Positions 9,763 through 22,039 of a stretch of DNA of 64,000 nt are shown piece by piece (position 1 is the stretch's first letter; each line of letters opens with the position of its first letter). Origin of the DNA: Anastrepha obliqua (lineage: Eukaryota > Arthropoda > Insecta > Diptera > Tephritidae); contig NC_072895.1 of the NCBI RefSeq assembly GCF_027943255.1, positions 29,858,001 through 29,922,000 of the forward strand, in the 5' to 3' direction. Under the pieces are notes generated by a model, which had not been told where the DNA came from, did not search any database, and saw only the letters and a list, made by a program, of their open reading frames with translations. The position numbers and the translations under genes were made by a program.

Positions 9763-11880
9763 AGAATGCAGTTGCATGAGAGAGATGTGAAAGTGCGAAC
9801 AAGAAAGCAAGAAGAAGATGCAGCACACGAAACAACACTAGTACGACGTTGCGCACACTGCGATTCTGTTAAATTTGCTGAGAGCAAAGTAGCGGTACCA
9901 CGATCGGTGTCAACTCCTTATTCACTCCATCGTGGGTAGTAACAACTCGGGAAGAGAGGAGAACTTATCTGCTTGAAAAAATTAAAGTGGGAGTGGTTTA
10001 GGAAAGTACCTTAAAAATTAAAGTGAGGGTGGTTTAGTTAAGTGCCTTACTTGGCACTTCCAATCGACATTTAAAATTTTTTTTTCCAAAATAGTGTAAT
10101 CAAAACTTCTCGTTTGGCTTCTATCTAACCCCAATACACTTACTATTGTTAAGATAGAATTTGTATCGGTAGCGACAACAAATACGCTTCTGAAAGAGAA
10201 TCCAATTTTATCAGAATTTAAAATTCCCAGGTTTCCAAGCAGCATTAATATGCCAGCATAAGTTTGTTGATAGACGAAGCGTATAAAAATGCAATAGGAA
10301 AATGTTACGCACAAAGAAATTCCAAAAGTTCATTTCAACAAGCAGCTTTAGTGCCACAATAGTATTCCCATATTCCCAGTTGTGAGTGCACGTCGTTGAC
10401 CGTCACAGTCAGCAGCAATTTTTCTGTACGTTGCTGGTGTTGTTGGCATGCGAATATGGAGCGCCACTAACCACACTTCAACTCTCACTCTCAACTCGCG
10501 AACCAACAACAGAGACGTTATCTCTAAATTGATTCGCACTTAAGCTCATTCTCTAGTTTCTCAACAAAACGAGTGGGATACACTCGTGCTGTTGCTCCTG
10601 TTTGTAGCTTCAGCAATGCTGTTGGTGAGTTTGTAGCTTTCACCATTCTCTCTGATTAGTGACTGAGTAAAATATTCTACTATCGCCCACTCGGTCGTAC
10701 ACAATTCCGTTACGTTACATCCACAGCCCACAACCGTTCGTTCGGTTACACACTGAGAAATTCTGTCTTTGCTCGCCACGTTGTGAATTAATCAATGAAA
10801 ATGTCCTGTGGGAATTCAGGTTGCGAAAGCTTTTTCTTAAGAATTTTTCAAAAACTCTTACGCAGCAGCCAGGTGGCCTGCTACAAAAACAACACCAACA
10901 AAAAGGAATAGAAAAATACACAAACACAGCCAGGGAGGCGAGAGGTGGGAAAAAACTTTGTACTTTTAAGGAAAGCAGATTTTGTTTGTACATTTTGTTG
11001 CTTGGATATGCAACATAAAAACAATAAGCGCATTCATAATACCCAAGCGAGTATCTATCATCCGTTGTGGACGCATTCGGTGGAAAATGTGGGAGAAAAA
11101 TGCGGAAGGCGATGCAGCGCCACAAAATCTACGGACAAAAACAAATCCCAGACGACGGCAGGAAAAACAACGCCATCAGCACCACCACCATCACCATCCC
11201 TATAACGCCGTCACCGGCACCGCCACCGCTGTCTCCGTTTGTAATCGCTATCAACTTTATCAAGTCTGGCATTAATTTCTTTATTACCTGTGTGCATGCA
11301 GAGTTGCATGGGAAAATGTGCTTGTATGGTGGGGATATTCGCTGCAACTGAATGCAAACTGCTAAAAACAGGGTAATTTTTCACAAACTATTTTGCGATG
11401 ATTCTAAACAAAATTCTCAGCTCCCACCTGCTTATAGAACGAATTTTAAGTACAAAGAGAGAGACATTCCTTTTACAACAAAAACAAAAAAATGGCGGCA
11501 CAATAAAAGTGAAGTTATAGGCAGCTTTCCTTGTTCATTTCATAGTATTCGGCTACCTTCTATTTGATGTTGTTTCAAGTGTTGCTTCTTAGAAGACGTG
11601 GTGGGAGGGTGCAATTTTGTAATTTATTAATTATTTTCAAGATATTATTATCCTGCAAGAATCGAGGGGCACGTTGCGCCAACGTTTCACAGTGGCTAAA
11701 TGTGGTGCTTCAACCCCAAAAGATGAAGTAAGTTAATCAATGCATTCCTGACGCCATAATCCGTGTCGAAAATCGTAATAAATTATCGTACAAAAATTTT
11801 CACGAATTAATTCCAACTTTTGAATTTTAATGAGAGAATGAATTTTTCAGCTCACTGAAAAAAGAATAGACGAGTTTATA
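9763..11880. other. Low-repeat region, no supported gene
   Basis: About 2.1 kb with no recognisable transposon. Open frames on both strands at 10715-11351 are made of overlapping low-complexity sequence (Gln/Pro/His-rich, CAC and ACC runs near 11160-11235) without a domain or a convincing pair of splice sites. It could hold intronic regulatory DNA or an untranslated exon of tun, but nothing in the sequence proves that. Confidence 0.5.
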
Positions 11881-14165
11881 CTAGGTAGGTAGGTAGGTAG
11901 GCAAGATGGCAAGAGTACCCCAGGTACACTACAAGTAGCACTTATGTGCCACTTTGATACCATAATGTGGACCACTACCTGTGAAAAGATTTAGGGAAGA
12001 GAAAAACCCGTCTACAGCCATCCAGTGCTGTTGATGTAGGAGAGAAAAGGGATCTAGGCTGGAGAATTTCTTTAAGCCATTCCCAAAGGGCACGCTAAGG
12101 AATCTCAAGCGCCTAGCTGCCAGTGCCGGCCATTAGCAGAGTCTCTTTCTCTGCAGGATCCCCTCAGTTTCTGCAATAGGGGTTGTACGAATTCCACGCT
12201 TCTCCGCATGAGTACCGATCACCCAGTGACCAGTGAACACCGCAATGAGTTTGGAAATTGAATCGTGTTGAGGCCATAGTACTTTCGAAATAGCACACGA
12301 TGAGACAGACCTTCATATGCCTTGTGCTTTTTTTAGAAAGAAATTGTGTAGTTACCCTTTAACGACGGCCAAGGGGACACCGATGTCTGAGAAGGGGACA
12401 GCTGGAACCGGTTCTGTCCTTCCTGGCAAGCTCATCGGCAATTTCATTTCCCACTATATTCCTGTGCTCAGGAACCCATATAAGAGAAATGTTTCCTGCA
12501 CGTTCGAGACGTTTGAGTTCCTCCTTACAGGAGTTCATCAGAAGAGAACTGCAATACGGCGACGACAGGGCCTTGATCGCAGCTTGACTATCGGAAAAAA
12601 TGTTCATGCCTCCCTCCCAAAAGCGATCCCGAAGCCTTTTACATGCCTGCAGACCTCTGCTTGAAAAATGCTGCTTGTTTCCGGAAGTTCAAGGGAGACC
12701 GAAATGCTGGGTGATTTAGAGTAAGCCCCCGCTCCCACTCCAGACTCCATTTTGGATCTGTCAGTGAAAACAGAGGTTCCTATATCCGTGCCGACTCTCC
12801 TTCCAATCTTGCCTGTTCGGAAATATAGCCCTAAACACAACCTTCAAAGTACAGTTTGCGGATGGAGAGATCAGTGCCAACAACAGAGTAGGAAGGGGAG
12901 ATCTGCATGAACATGCTACTATGTCCTACAGGAAATTGCCTTCAGAGGCCAAGCTCCTTCAACCTGATAGCGCTCTGAGCAGCAATGGATTTAACCTGCA
13001 GATCCACAGGAAGTAAGTGCAGAATATCGTTGAGCGCAGCAGTGGGACATGTTCTATGATACAAGCACCAGTGATGCCAACACATGCAGTTCTCTGTACT
13101 CTCTCTAGTTTAGTGGTGTTGTAGCCCTTCTGAAGAGCTACCCACCAAACTAGGCAACCGTATGTCAAAATTGGCAGAACCACTAAGTTGTACATCCAAA
13201 GTACGACACGTGGCTTGAGACTCCATTTTTTGCCGAACATAGATTTACAGGTGTAGAACTCTATATTGCCCTTTTTAACTCGATTTTCTATGTGCAGCTT
13301 CCAGTGGAGCTTGCGGTCAAGTATTACACCAAGATACTTGACTTCCGATGAAAGAGTAAGATACTGGTTGTTAAGTTTTGGAAGCTTAAAAGGTGGAGGC
13401 TTGTATTTTCTGGTGAATAGCATCAACTCCGTTTTGTCAGAGTTGACTCTGTGACCGCAACTGGCAGCCCATCTACTGAGTGTAGCCAGAGCACCTTCCA
13501 AAATTTCAGCCATTACTGATGGGAAGGGACCTGAGACTATTAGGACCAAGCCATCGGCATATGCTACCACTTTTACCCCACCCCTGTTTAAGCGAGTTAA
13601 AGCTTCACCACAGCTACTAGCCAAAGGAGAGGCAGGAGGGCGCTGCTCTGCGGTGTACCCTTATGTACGAATCTAGTGATTCTAGCCCCTCCTGCCACAG
13701 CATTTATTTCTCTACCACCAAGCAGGGACGAGATCCATAGGTAGATAGGTCTTTCCACCCCTAGCCTATTTAGAGCAGTGACAATTGACTCGGCCGTAAT
13801 ATTATTAAAGGCGCCCTCTATGTCTATAAAGGCCGCCAAAGTGAATTGTTTGCCCTCCAGAAATTTCTCTACGGTCCCTACTACTTCATGTAAGGCTGAC
13901 TCGGTAGATTTCCCCTTCAGGAAGTCGGTTTCAAAGTGCTCTCGGATGTGATAATCGATCACTCTTTCAAACACCTTAAGAATAAAGGAGGTAAGACTTA
14001 TAGGTCTGAAGTCCTTGGTTAGGACGTGGTCCCTCCTTCCTGCTCTAGGAATGAAGACCACCTTTGTTTTCTTCCAGCTAGCAGTAACGTGGTTTAGCGA
14101 GATATACGCCAAAAAGATCATTTGAAGAACGGGAACCACCAATATCGAATTGGAGCTCGTCACAC
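11881..14165 (-). pseudogene. LINE family B copy 1: RT + RNase H, dead
   Basis: Minus strand, 5' to 3': RT fingers and palm (WKKTKVVFIPRAG, DFRPISLTSF, GKSTESALHEVV, AAFIDIEGAFNN) at 14110-13620; motif C as VVAYADGLVLI near 13570; thumb (SSEVKYLGVILDRKLHW, WWVALQKGYNTTKLERVQRT); RNase H (SVFTDRSKMESGVGAG; DSQAAIKALSS; IWVPEHRNIVGNEIADELAR) at 12840-12359; then a 3' region. The tail is (CCTA)n, seen as CTAGGTAGGTAGG from 11881. Motif C has YADG where an active enzyme needs YADD, and DGSK in RNase H is DRSK. The copy is 5'-truncated at the start of RT and frameshifted several times. Copy 2 is at 33620-34890. Confidence 0.85.
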
Positions 14166-14583
14166 GTAGGGTTGCAAAAACGCATAATATAAAAGTCAAC
14201 CCTCGTATAATTTAATTTAATTTTAAAGAACACAAAGATGTGAAAATTATTTAATTTGTTTTATGCTTTCAAAAATACAAAAATTCGTTGGAAAATATAC
14301 AACGTCGCGCCTAACTGAGGTGATTTTTTTTTGTGTTTTAATATTTACACTGCTTCTCGAGTTGAATTTTTTTTTCCAATTTGTCTTAAAGGTATTTTTC
14401 ACGCTTTACCAAAAACCATATAAATCAAGCAAAATTTAAACAAATTGTAAAATTTTCACACTAAACTGTGAAGCAATTAATTCAGTAGACTTGCCCCTAG
14501 TCCACAAAATTTCTCATAATAGTATCAAAACGGCGTTTTAGTGCTACTTGGAGAGTGCAGGACTGGCACTTCAATCAGTTAAC

Positions 14584-17010
14584 CCACCTAAGTGGTTTAT
14601 TATTATTATTAGAAGGCCATTACGCACTGCGACCAGAGTTGATCTATTGTGCAAGACCTATTTTTGTAACCCTAGATTTTAAGGCTTTTTATAAATTTTA
14701 GCACTATTGTGGGTTTGTTGTTCCAAAGATTACATGGAGATACTACGATACCACCAAGGTGGTGAAGTCTTTGTCTGCCCAGCGCAGGACATTCACAAAG
14801 CACATGTTCTGAGCTTTCTATATCCATTTCGCAAAAGCGGCAGACATTGGTCTCTGATAGACCAATATTATTTAGATGATACCTCAGGCTGCAGTGACCT
14901 GTGAGGTATCCTGTTAAAAGACGCAGATCTACTCTGTTTAGTGAGAGTAGCTTGTCTGATATTCCTTTGTTGGGACTAAGAAATTGTTTGACTTGACGCT
15001 GACCGGCACAGTTTAGCCAGTGTGCAGCAAATTTCCTTTCTTCCCATTTCCTGAGGAATTCATTAATGTGGCTTTTCGTGAGTCCACAGAAAGGCTCAGG
15101 ACCAGTAAGTTGCATATTTGCTCCTTGTTTTGCGAGGTCATCAGCCATTTCATTCCCCTCATGCCCTTCATGTCCCGGAATCCAGACTAGAGTTACTGTG
15201 TTGAGGTTTCCTAACATGTTGAGAAGGTTTAGGCAATCATTTACCAATTGATAGTTGTTGATAGAAGGGCTTTTAGAGCCGCTTGACTATCTGAGAGTAT
15301 GTAGATGTGAGTACCTCTCATTTTCCTGCGAAGGCATTCTCTCACACATATTTCAATGGCATGTATTTCTGCCTGGAATATTGTTGGGTAGAGTCCCATC
15401 GGAATCGATTTTTTAAATTTAGGCCCATTGATTCCTGCCCCTGCTCTACCATCTTCCAGCTTGGATCCATCAGTGAACCATAATTGAGATCCAGGCTTGA
15501 AATTGATAGAATTAGTTCTCCAAGTTGTTCGTTCATTAATAATAATTCGGAAGTTTCTGTAGAGAATGGGTTTGGGAGATATTGTATCCACCCTGTGTAG
15601 TATAGGAGTGTGCCGAAAGTCTTCTAAGATCTTTAGATGTCCTCTCATATCTCCACTTTTAAGATCGGCGTTGCCTTTTAGTCTTAAGGCACTCAATCTT
15701 GCTTCTTTTTCAATTAAGATGGGAAGCGGTGGTATACCTAGGAGCACGCCCAAAGCGTCAGTTGGGCATGTTTTCATTGCTCCTGTTATACCGATGCAGA
15801 TGAGGCGGTACAATTTGTTAAGATCGCTTGCCGCCTTTCGTTGCTTAACTTTGGGCCACCATGCTATGGAAGCATAAGTGACTATAGGCTTAACAACTGT
15901 AGTGAATGTCCAGTAGGTCACTCTGGGGCTGAGCCCCCATGTTTTACCAAAAAGCCTTGTGCAGGCATAGAATGCCCTTGTGGCTTTTACAGTAACTTTC
16001 TCAAGATGCGAGTTCCAGGTAAGCGCTTTGTCAAGGTTGATACCAAGGTAGTTCGCCTCTGTGGAGAGTTGTAGAGTCGATTCATTCAGGACAGGACATT
16101 TGATGTTGATATTCCTTTTCCTGGTGAACGGCACTAGCGCAGTTTTAGATGGGTTGATAGAGAGCCCTTTGTCAGTGCACCATTTGTTTATTATGTTGAG
16201 GGCTTGTTGCATGCGGTTAGAGATGGTCTCTTCATGCCAGCCCACTATATATACTACCAGGTCATCAGCATAGCCCTGGGTGTGGAATCCTAGGTTGTTC
16301 AGTTTGTGGAGAAGTTCATCTATTACTAGTGTCCACAGAAGAGGAGAGAGTACTCCCCCTTGCGGGCAACCTCTTGTGGCCTTGATAGACTTTATTCTTC
16401 CTCCTAATTCTGTACTGATCGTTCTGGATTTCAGCATCGATATAGTCCATCGTCTGATGGGTTTAGGTACGTCCTTTTGAGATAGGGCATTGTTGATTGC
16501 CTCATAGGACGTATTATCGAAAGCTCCTGTTATGTCAATAAAAGCGCAAAGTGCGATTTGTTTTGACTCAATAGCTGTTTCAATAATGGTTACCAGACTG
16601 TGTATTGCAGTCTCAGTAGATTTACCTTGTTGGTAGGCAAATTGAAGTTGGTGCAGTGGGAAATTAACCAAGTTATTCTCCCGTATGTGCTGATCCAATA
16701 TTTTTTCCATTGTTTTTAGGAAAAATGAGCTAAGGCTAATCGGTCTGTATGACTTAGGCAATTGTTCGGGTTTTTCCCCTACCTTTGGAATGAATACGAC
16801 CTTTACCTCAGCCCATTTCGTAGGAATATAACCTAGCAATAGGCTTGCTTTATATAGTCTGGACAAAGTAGGGACAATGTATTGGCTTCCCTTTTGCAGA
16901 AGGCAAGGGAATATCCCATCAGGTCCAGGAGATTTGTATGGGCTAAATGTAGATATAGCCCATTGTACCCGATTTTCATGGAATAGCTTATTTGCCACCT
17001 AAGTGGTTTA
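14584..17010 (-). mobile_element. I-like LINE insertion, copy 1, with 16-bp TSD
   Basis: CCACCTAAGTGGTTTA occurs at both borders (14584-14599 and 16995-17010) and forms a 16-bp target-site duplication. Immediately inside the left border, TTATTATTATTAG is the (TAA)n 3' tail on the minus strand, the tail type of the I factor. The right border falls inside the fingers region of RT, so the copy is 5'-truncated, as expected of target-primed reverse transcription. The sharp TSD and long open frame point to a recent insertion. Confidence 0.9.
14672..16994 (-). pseudogene. I-like ORF2: reverse transcriptase + RNase H, 5'-truncated, one frameshift
   Basis: A 585-codon open frame (16994 to 15244) carries RT: WAISTFSPYKSPGPDGIFP, SYRPISLSSF, GKSTETAIHSL, motif A AFIDITGAFD (about residues 152-161), GCPQGGVLSPLLW, motif C YADDLVVYI (about 243-251), TRKRN and KTWGLSPRVTYW. 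RNase H follows with WFTDGSKLEDG, FQAEIHAIE and LSDSQAALKALL. At about 15245 a 7-bp deletion (visible by comparison with copy 2) shifts the frame. The second frame holds the rest of RNase H (WIPGHEGHEGNEMADDLAKQ) and a C-terminal CRFCEMDIESSEHVLCECPA zinc-knuckle-like segment. All visible catalytic residues are present, but the frameshift and missing endonuclease make it non-autonomous. Confidence 0.92.
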
Positions 17011-17958
17011 CATAAAACAAAAAATTGTTAGTTTTTATTTATTTATTTATTTAATTTCCGACAGGGTTCATATATATTAAATATCTATATTAATTATATA
17101 TATGCGTGACTGTGTATAAGTGCGGCCTCGCAAAGTTTTGATGATGATGACAAAGTTTTCTCGTCGATATACTCACACACACATACATACACAACGGGCA
17201 GCAGCCTACACACCAAGCGCTGCTTGATAAAATCGCATTGCATTGAGTTCCATAATGTGGCCTTAGAAGATTCTTGCCAGTAAATATGCATTACGGTAGG
17301 ATTGGAATTTTGAATTTGGAATTTGCCGCATTAAGTGAATATTTTATTAACTTCAATCATCAGCTGTGCTATGAGTGCCATAAGTAGGTCTTTTTGTGCA
17401 TCAGTTTGTGTATAGATGTATATGTATATGTGTATGTACATATGCATAGATGCGTTTATCCGAGGAGGTTTACTTAGATCCATTAAGGAGCATAACAATA
17501 AAGTGTTTCTCAACAGCCAATGTTTGGAAGACACGAAATCAGTTTAACGACGCTCAGAGTGGAGGCTTTACCACTGTTAGAAAAAATATCTATACACTTT
17601 CAGGGTAGTACAAAAGTTGGTTTAATGTTTTTTTTCATTTATGTTTTTTCTTTTAATAGTTGTTGCAATATTAGCAGTTCTTACGCGCACAAAATCTAGA
17701 ACATAATAATATTTGCAAATGATTTTCCCCAATATTGAGCTAATGCTAGGAATTTTTCCTCCATTGGATGTTACCAATGAGCCAAACGTTCTTTTTTTTT
17801 TTTTAATTGAAATACGCAAAAGCACAATACGAAACTCAATGACGGAATGTGCCTGGAAAATGATGCTTTGGATTCTTTAGCTTTGGATGCAAAAATAGAA
17901 GTATTCGTTTTGCTAAAGACTCAAATAAAGTAAAGTAGTTAAAAGTATTGCAAGAAGA
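17011..17958. other. AT-rich DNA and microsatellites, no gene
   Basis: Contains TTTA repeats just right of the I-like insertion and TA/CA-rich stretches at 17090-17200 and 17410-17450. Nothing recognisable. Confidence 0.6.
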
Positions 17959-18886
17959 TTAAGGGGTCCCGGTGGTCTAGAATTAAAACAACAAAAATTA
18001 ATTTTTTTTTGTATTCCGAAAGTATAGGCTTTTAAGACTACAATGTAAAATTTTTAGAAGGATATTCCCAGTATTTTCGATTCTACAGCCGTTTTAGTTG
18101 GTAGAGGCAGATTTGTTACGCGCGCCCAGTCTCAAAACTTTATACTCAACTATCTCAAAACTTCTTTTTTCGGCCTGGTGTTGTCAAAAAAAAAAAAGCA
18201 AAAAAACAACTATTCAACCAAATCGTCTGAAATTTTAATATTATATGTTGTTCGCAACATCAATGGCTATCGCCCGTACTAAAATCATATTATTATTTGA
18301 ATTATTTCGTATTTTTTTGGTTAAAAACTGAAAGAAACCCCGATTTTTTATAGTGTCAAATTCAAAACCGCGCCATTTTGTCAATTTTTTTTTTCTAGTA
18401 CGGGACATATATATAGCCATACCGACTAATACAATACATGTATGTCTCTATGTAGATAGAAGAGCTAAAAGATATATAGAAGAGCTAAAATGGACACACC
18501 GTTCAGGTACAATTTCTCGGGAGGGTCAACATCCGCGCTATCTTTAAAATTATTAAAACTGAAAAAAAAAAAATTCTCATTTTTGTATGTAAAAGTTAAA
18601 TAAAAAGCATAAAAAATTTAAATATCATTTTTAATTTTTTTATTGTAAAAAAAAAACTTGAAAATTCTCTAAATTTTCGAGCTTTAGACCACCGAGACCC
18701 TTTAAGTAAGGCTAGAGTCAACTTCAGCGCCATTTTTTAAATTATTAAAGTAAAATTTTTTTTTTAATTTTTGTATGTAAAAGAAGTTTAATAAAAAGCC
18801 AAACAAATTTTAATATCGTTTTAAATTTTTTTATTGTAAAAAAACCCTAAATTTTCGAACTTTAGTAGACCACCGGTACCCCTTAA
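17959..18886. mobile_element. TTAA MITE 1 (GGGGTCCCGGTGG termini)
   Basis: The left end is TTAA then GGGGTCCCGGTGGTCTA; the right end, read inward on the minus strand, is TTAA then GGGGTACCGGTGGTCTACT. The borders are TTAA at 17959-17962 and 18883-18886. The interior is AT-rich with no coding capacity. The right-terminal ~190 bp together with flanking GTAAGGCTAGAG is tandemly duplicated: the inner terminus, at about 18675-18705, reads AGACCACCGAGACCC. A reverse-oriented relative lies at 56995-57388. Confidence 0.8.
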
Positions 18887-18944
18887 GTAAGGCTAGAGTT
18901 TAAGTTTGTATGAAGGCAAGCAACATTTTTCCGAAGCACTAATA

Positions 18945-19125
18945 AGGAGTTGAATGGCGAATTATGTGAATGCGTTGGTGCTTGACCACCATCTGGAAGT
19001 ACGCCGGTTCGAATCTCCATGCATGAAACACCAAATGATAGAAATTTTGTTTCTAATAGTGGTTGCCCCTTGCAGGCAATGGCAAAACCTCTGAGTGTAT
19101 TTCTGCCATGAAAAAGCTTGTACTA
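18945..19125 (+). mobile_element. tRNA-derived SINE, copy d (3'-truncated)
   Basis: Head GTGAATGCGTTGGTGCTTGA with an intact B box CGGTTCGAATCTCC, then the shared body CTAATAGTGGTTGCCCCTTG... TGAGTGTATTTCTGCCATGA. It stops at the left TTAA of MITE 2, so its 3' half is missing. Confidence 0.85.
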
Positions 19126-19857
19126 TTAAGGGGTTACATGGGTTTCGTGGGTTAAAAAAATCATTTTTTTGCGGCTTTATAATTTCTACAACATCTCAAG
19201 AATATTACCCTTAATTTTTAACATGATTCGAATAATAGTTTCGGAGATACAGCCTTTGGAAGGTGTGCGCTCTAAGCCACTTTTATTGTTACTCAAAACT
19301 TTAAACGCGTTTTTCTCAAAACCGTGTTTTCAAAGTCGGTTGTCAAATGTTCTCGAAAACTACTCAACCGATCTTGATGAAATTTTACGAAGGTGTTCGA
19401 GATACAATTTACTCGTGCTTGAGCGAAGGATGTTTTTTTTTCAATTACAACTATTAAAAAAAACAAAATGTCAAGCAAATTTGACCGAAATTTTAATTTT
19501 TTTGGAAAAATGTCTGCCAAAATTCCGATTTATACTTTCTTTTTCTTTCCTTCGTCCAAGCACGAGTTTATTGTCTTAACTAAAACACTTATTTCTGTTT
19601 TTTCATTTTTGATGATCCTGTCAGGAGTTATGATGACAACGCGGACGCACCTTTTTTTCGAGGGGTCACCGGAAATGACGTCACAATGGAGGAGTTTTAA
19701 TTTTTTTTTTTTTTTTGAAAATTCCAGAAATTATTCTTTAAATATGTATCTAGAAGACAGAAAAAAGTTTGAATTAAATAAATAATTATTTACATAGAAA
19801 AAAAAAATATTGAAAATAGGCCTTTTTTACGCGACGAAACCCATGTAACCCTTTTAA
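19126..19857. mobile_element. TTAA MITE 2 (GGGGTTACATGGG termini)
   Basis: TTAA at 19126-19129 and 19854-19857 bracket 732 bp. The left end is GGGGTTACATGGGTTTCGT; the right end read inward is AAGGGTTACATGGGTTTCGT, an inverted repeat of about 20 bp with small differences. The interior holds AAACGCGTTTTTCTCAAAA near 19302, a motif also found in other elements of this window. No coding capacity. Confidence 0.85.
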
Positions 19858-20430
19858 GTGAATTGCTGCCACCAAATTCCACTATAGTAAATCAAAAAGT
19901 TGAAGAACACACCTCACTAGTGTACGGGAAGACCGAAAAGTTAGATGCGACTCTCGCAAGGATTGTAAAAAATGCTCTTCTGCCCTTGCAGCTGCCCTGT
20001 GGGAGAAAATTGAAACATACGTGTTCGAACAGCCAGAAGAAGTACAACTGGAAGCAGGTTTGAAGAAACCGTGGCTTTCAGAAAAAAATGGGTAAAAGCA
20101 TTTAGAATGGCCCTCCGGTACACAAACACTTTACGTAGGAAGATTGGTCGAATGTTCTGAGGTCTGATAAATCGAACTTCGAGGGTCGCTTAGTTTATAT
20201 CATTTTTAAATATCAACAATCATAGCTTCTAAGGTTCGATTAGGAATTCAAGTTCATCCTCGGTCGGGCAATTCAAGTTCATCCTTTGTCATACCATTGC
20301 AAGGGAAATGAGGTGAGGGAAATCGATAGGATGAAAGGAGATAGAGGGGAGGATGGGGGGAAGGAGAAGGATTTGAATATTTGTGTTATACGAACGGTGA
20401 CTGATTTGCGGTTATGTTAGCCGTTTTATA
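19858..20430. other. No recognised gene
   Basis: A stretch at 19920-20100 has more even base composition than the surrounding DNA but no domain I can name. A short direct repeat (ATTCAAGTTCATCCT, 20247 and 20269) is present. Confidence 0.5.
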
Positions 20431-21220
20431 CTGCTAATGAAGTTCATCAGATTGATAGTTTAATATCAAGGCTTGCTACATCAGCAGGCGGAGGAAAGAA
20501 GTGAGAACCGCGATGCTTACATCTTAGTCCCGCGAGAGCAGGACAGCTCAAGAGAAGGTGCTCAGATGATTCCATTTCATCCTCTATATAGCTCACGCGA
20601 AAAGAACTCAAAGTAATTCCAAGTCTCATGGCATGCATACCTCGTGGATAGTGACTCGCGCGGACACCCACGTGGTTTGAGTGCTGAGATTTTGTCATCC
20701 TCAGAATATCCCTCTAACGCCTCCGATCCACACGCGCCCAAAAGGCTGCCCAGCGCTCGCTGAGTTAACGCGAAGCCCATCGTTCCAGGAGTAGAGTGCA
20801 GATTGTCAAAGAGATCCCAATCCTCTCCTTTCGCGGACACACTACCTCACAGGTCCCTTGTCTGGCCAGCTCGTCGGCTTCGCAGTTTCCCACAATGTCG
20901 CTAAAACCAGGTACCCAGATTAGCCTTATGCAATCGAAAGTGAAGCCAGGTATTCTTTGACCAGTTTCGAATGCACCGTAATTGAGGCCAGGGTCCTAAT
21001 TGCCGCTTGGCTATCGGAAGAAATATGTTCTTTCTTAACAGTTATTATGCAAGTGAGTAGCCGATTAGCTACTTCTTTGATTCCGGCTACCTTTGGAACA
21101 CACTGCAGTTATCTGGTAATCTGTATTTGAGTCTGATGGGAGCTCTTCGCAGAAAACTCCTCCGCCAACCCCTCCATCCAACTTCAAGCCCAAGTGTTGC
21201 ACTCAGTCCACTCCTCTGCA
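20430..21220 (-). pseudogene. RNase H-type LINE, 3' part
   Basis: Minus strand from 21215: LDGGVGGGVFCEELPSDSN, the start of RNase H, then SSDSQAAIRTLAS and a degraded W-PG-SDIVGN-EADELA block near 20870-20920. C-terminal ESSEHLLLSCPALAGLRCKH and a short 3' region end near 20430. Many frame breaks. The same 3' end appears at 536-757 and 58250-58393, so this is one dispersed family. Confidence 0.75.
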
Positions 21221-21552
21221 AGAAAAAAATGGTTACAAGTGAATCATTGAAAGTATTGCCCATCGCTGGTTACTACTTTTGCCCATCTTTCTGGTAGATC
21301 TCGTATACCAGCTAGACTACCGTTGACTGAACGATATTGGAACGTTTTAAAAAATATAAAAAAACCAAAAAATCAATAGGTGTCACCACTCCGAAATTCG
21401 CTCCAAACTATAACTCGCCATGATTCAATGTCGGCCTAACTAGTGAGAAAAAGGAGGCAGTAGCACCACGCTGTGGGCACCACAGAAATGGAAAGAGAAA
21501 AAGGAAACGATCTGTAAAAAATCGGTGCCCTAAAAGTGGTGCTTCTTTTTTT

Positions 21553-22025
21553 ATTATACAGCGTTGGCCAAAGTATTAGGCACCCCATTAATTACTGAAT
21601 TTTTCTTTTTAAAAGTGAAGTTATGATCTTTCATTAACAAATCAGTACAAATGAAAGAAATTTGTGATATGAAAATTAATATTTAGTAGGCCCATCCTTT
21701 GCTTTGATAACAGCAGCACTTCCCTAGGGCATGCTGCGTACCAGCTTTCCACATTCGGCTGTGCTTACGGCGCTCCACTCTTGAATTAAAGCATTTTTCA
21801 GTGCTGTTTGCAATGTTATGCTGTGTTCCTTTATCTTACGTTTTAAAGTAGCTCACATATGCTCTATGGGGTTAAGAACTGGAATTAGCAGCCAAAAAGC
21901 CCCAGATCATAGTGCTATCTCCTCGTTCTTAACAGTGGGCAACAATGCAATCTGGATGGTGTTCCTCGCCAAGCCGCTGCCTCATGAATGTCACACCAGG
22001 TGTGCCAAATACCTGTAGGAAAGGG
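21553..22025 (-). mobile_element. Tc1-like element, 3' part with terminal repeat
   Basis: On the plus strand it begins ACAGCGTTGGCCAAAGTATT, a Tc1-type terminal repeat. The minus strand then encodes, from the C terminus backwards, LVRSMP, ALKNALIQEWSAVSTAECGK, a NPIEHM block with a stop immediately after it, and TFMRQRLGEEHHPDCIV ending near 22025. The N-terminal DNA-binding half is missing. Inactive. Confidence 0.75.
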
Positions 22026-22039
22026 AAAAAAATCGTTTT

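Noticed and set aside
10715..11351. Overlapping open frames on both strands proposed as a host gene
   Set aside because: They are shadows of one another in CAC/ACC-rich DNA, with no domain or convincing splice structure.
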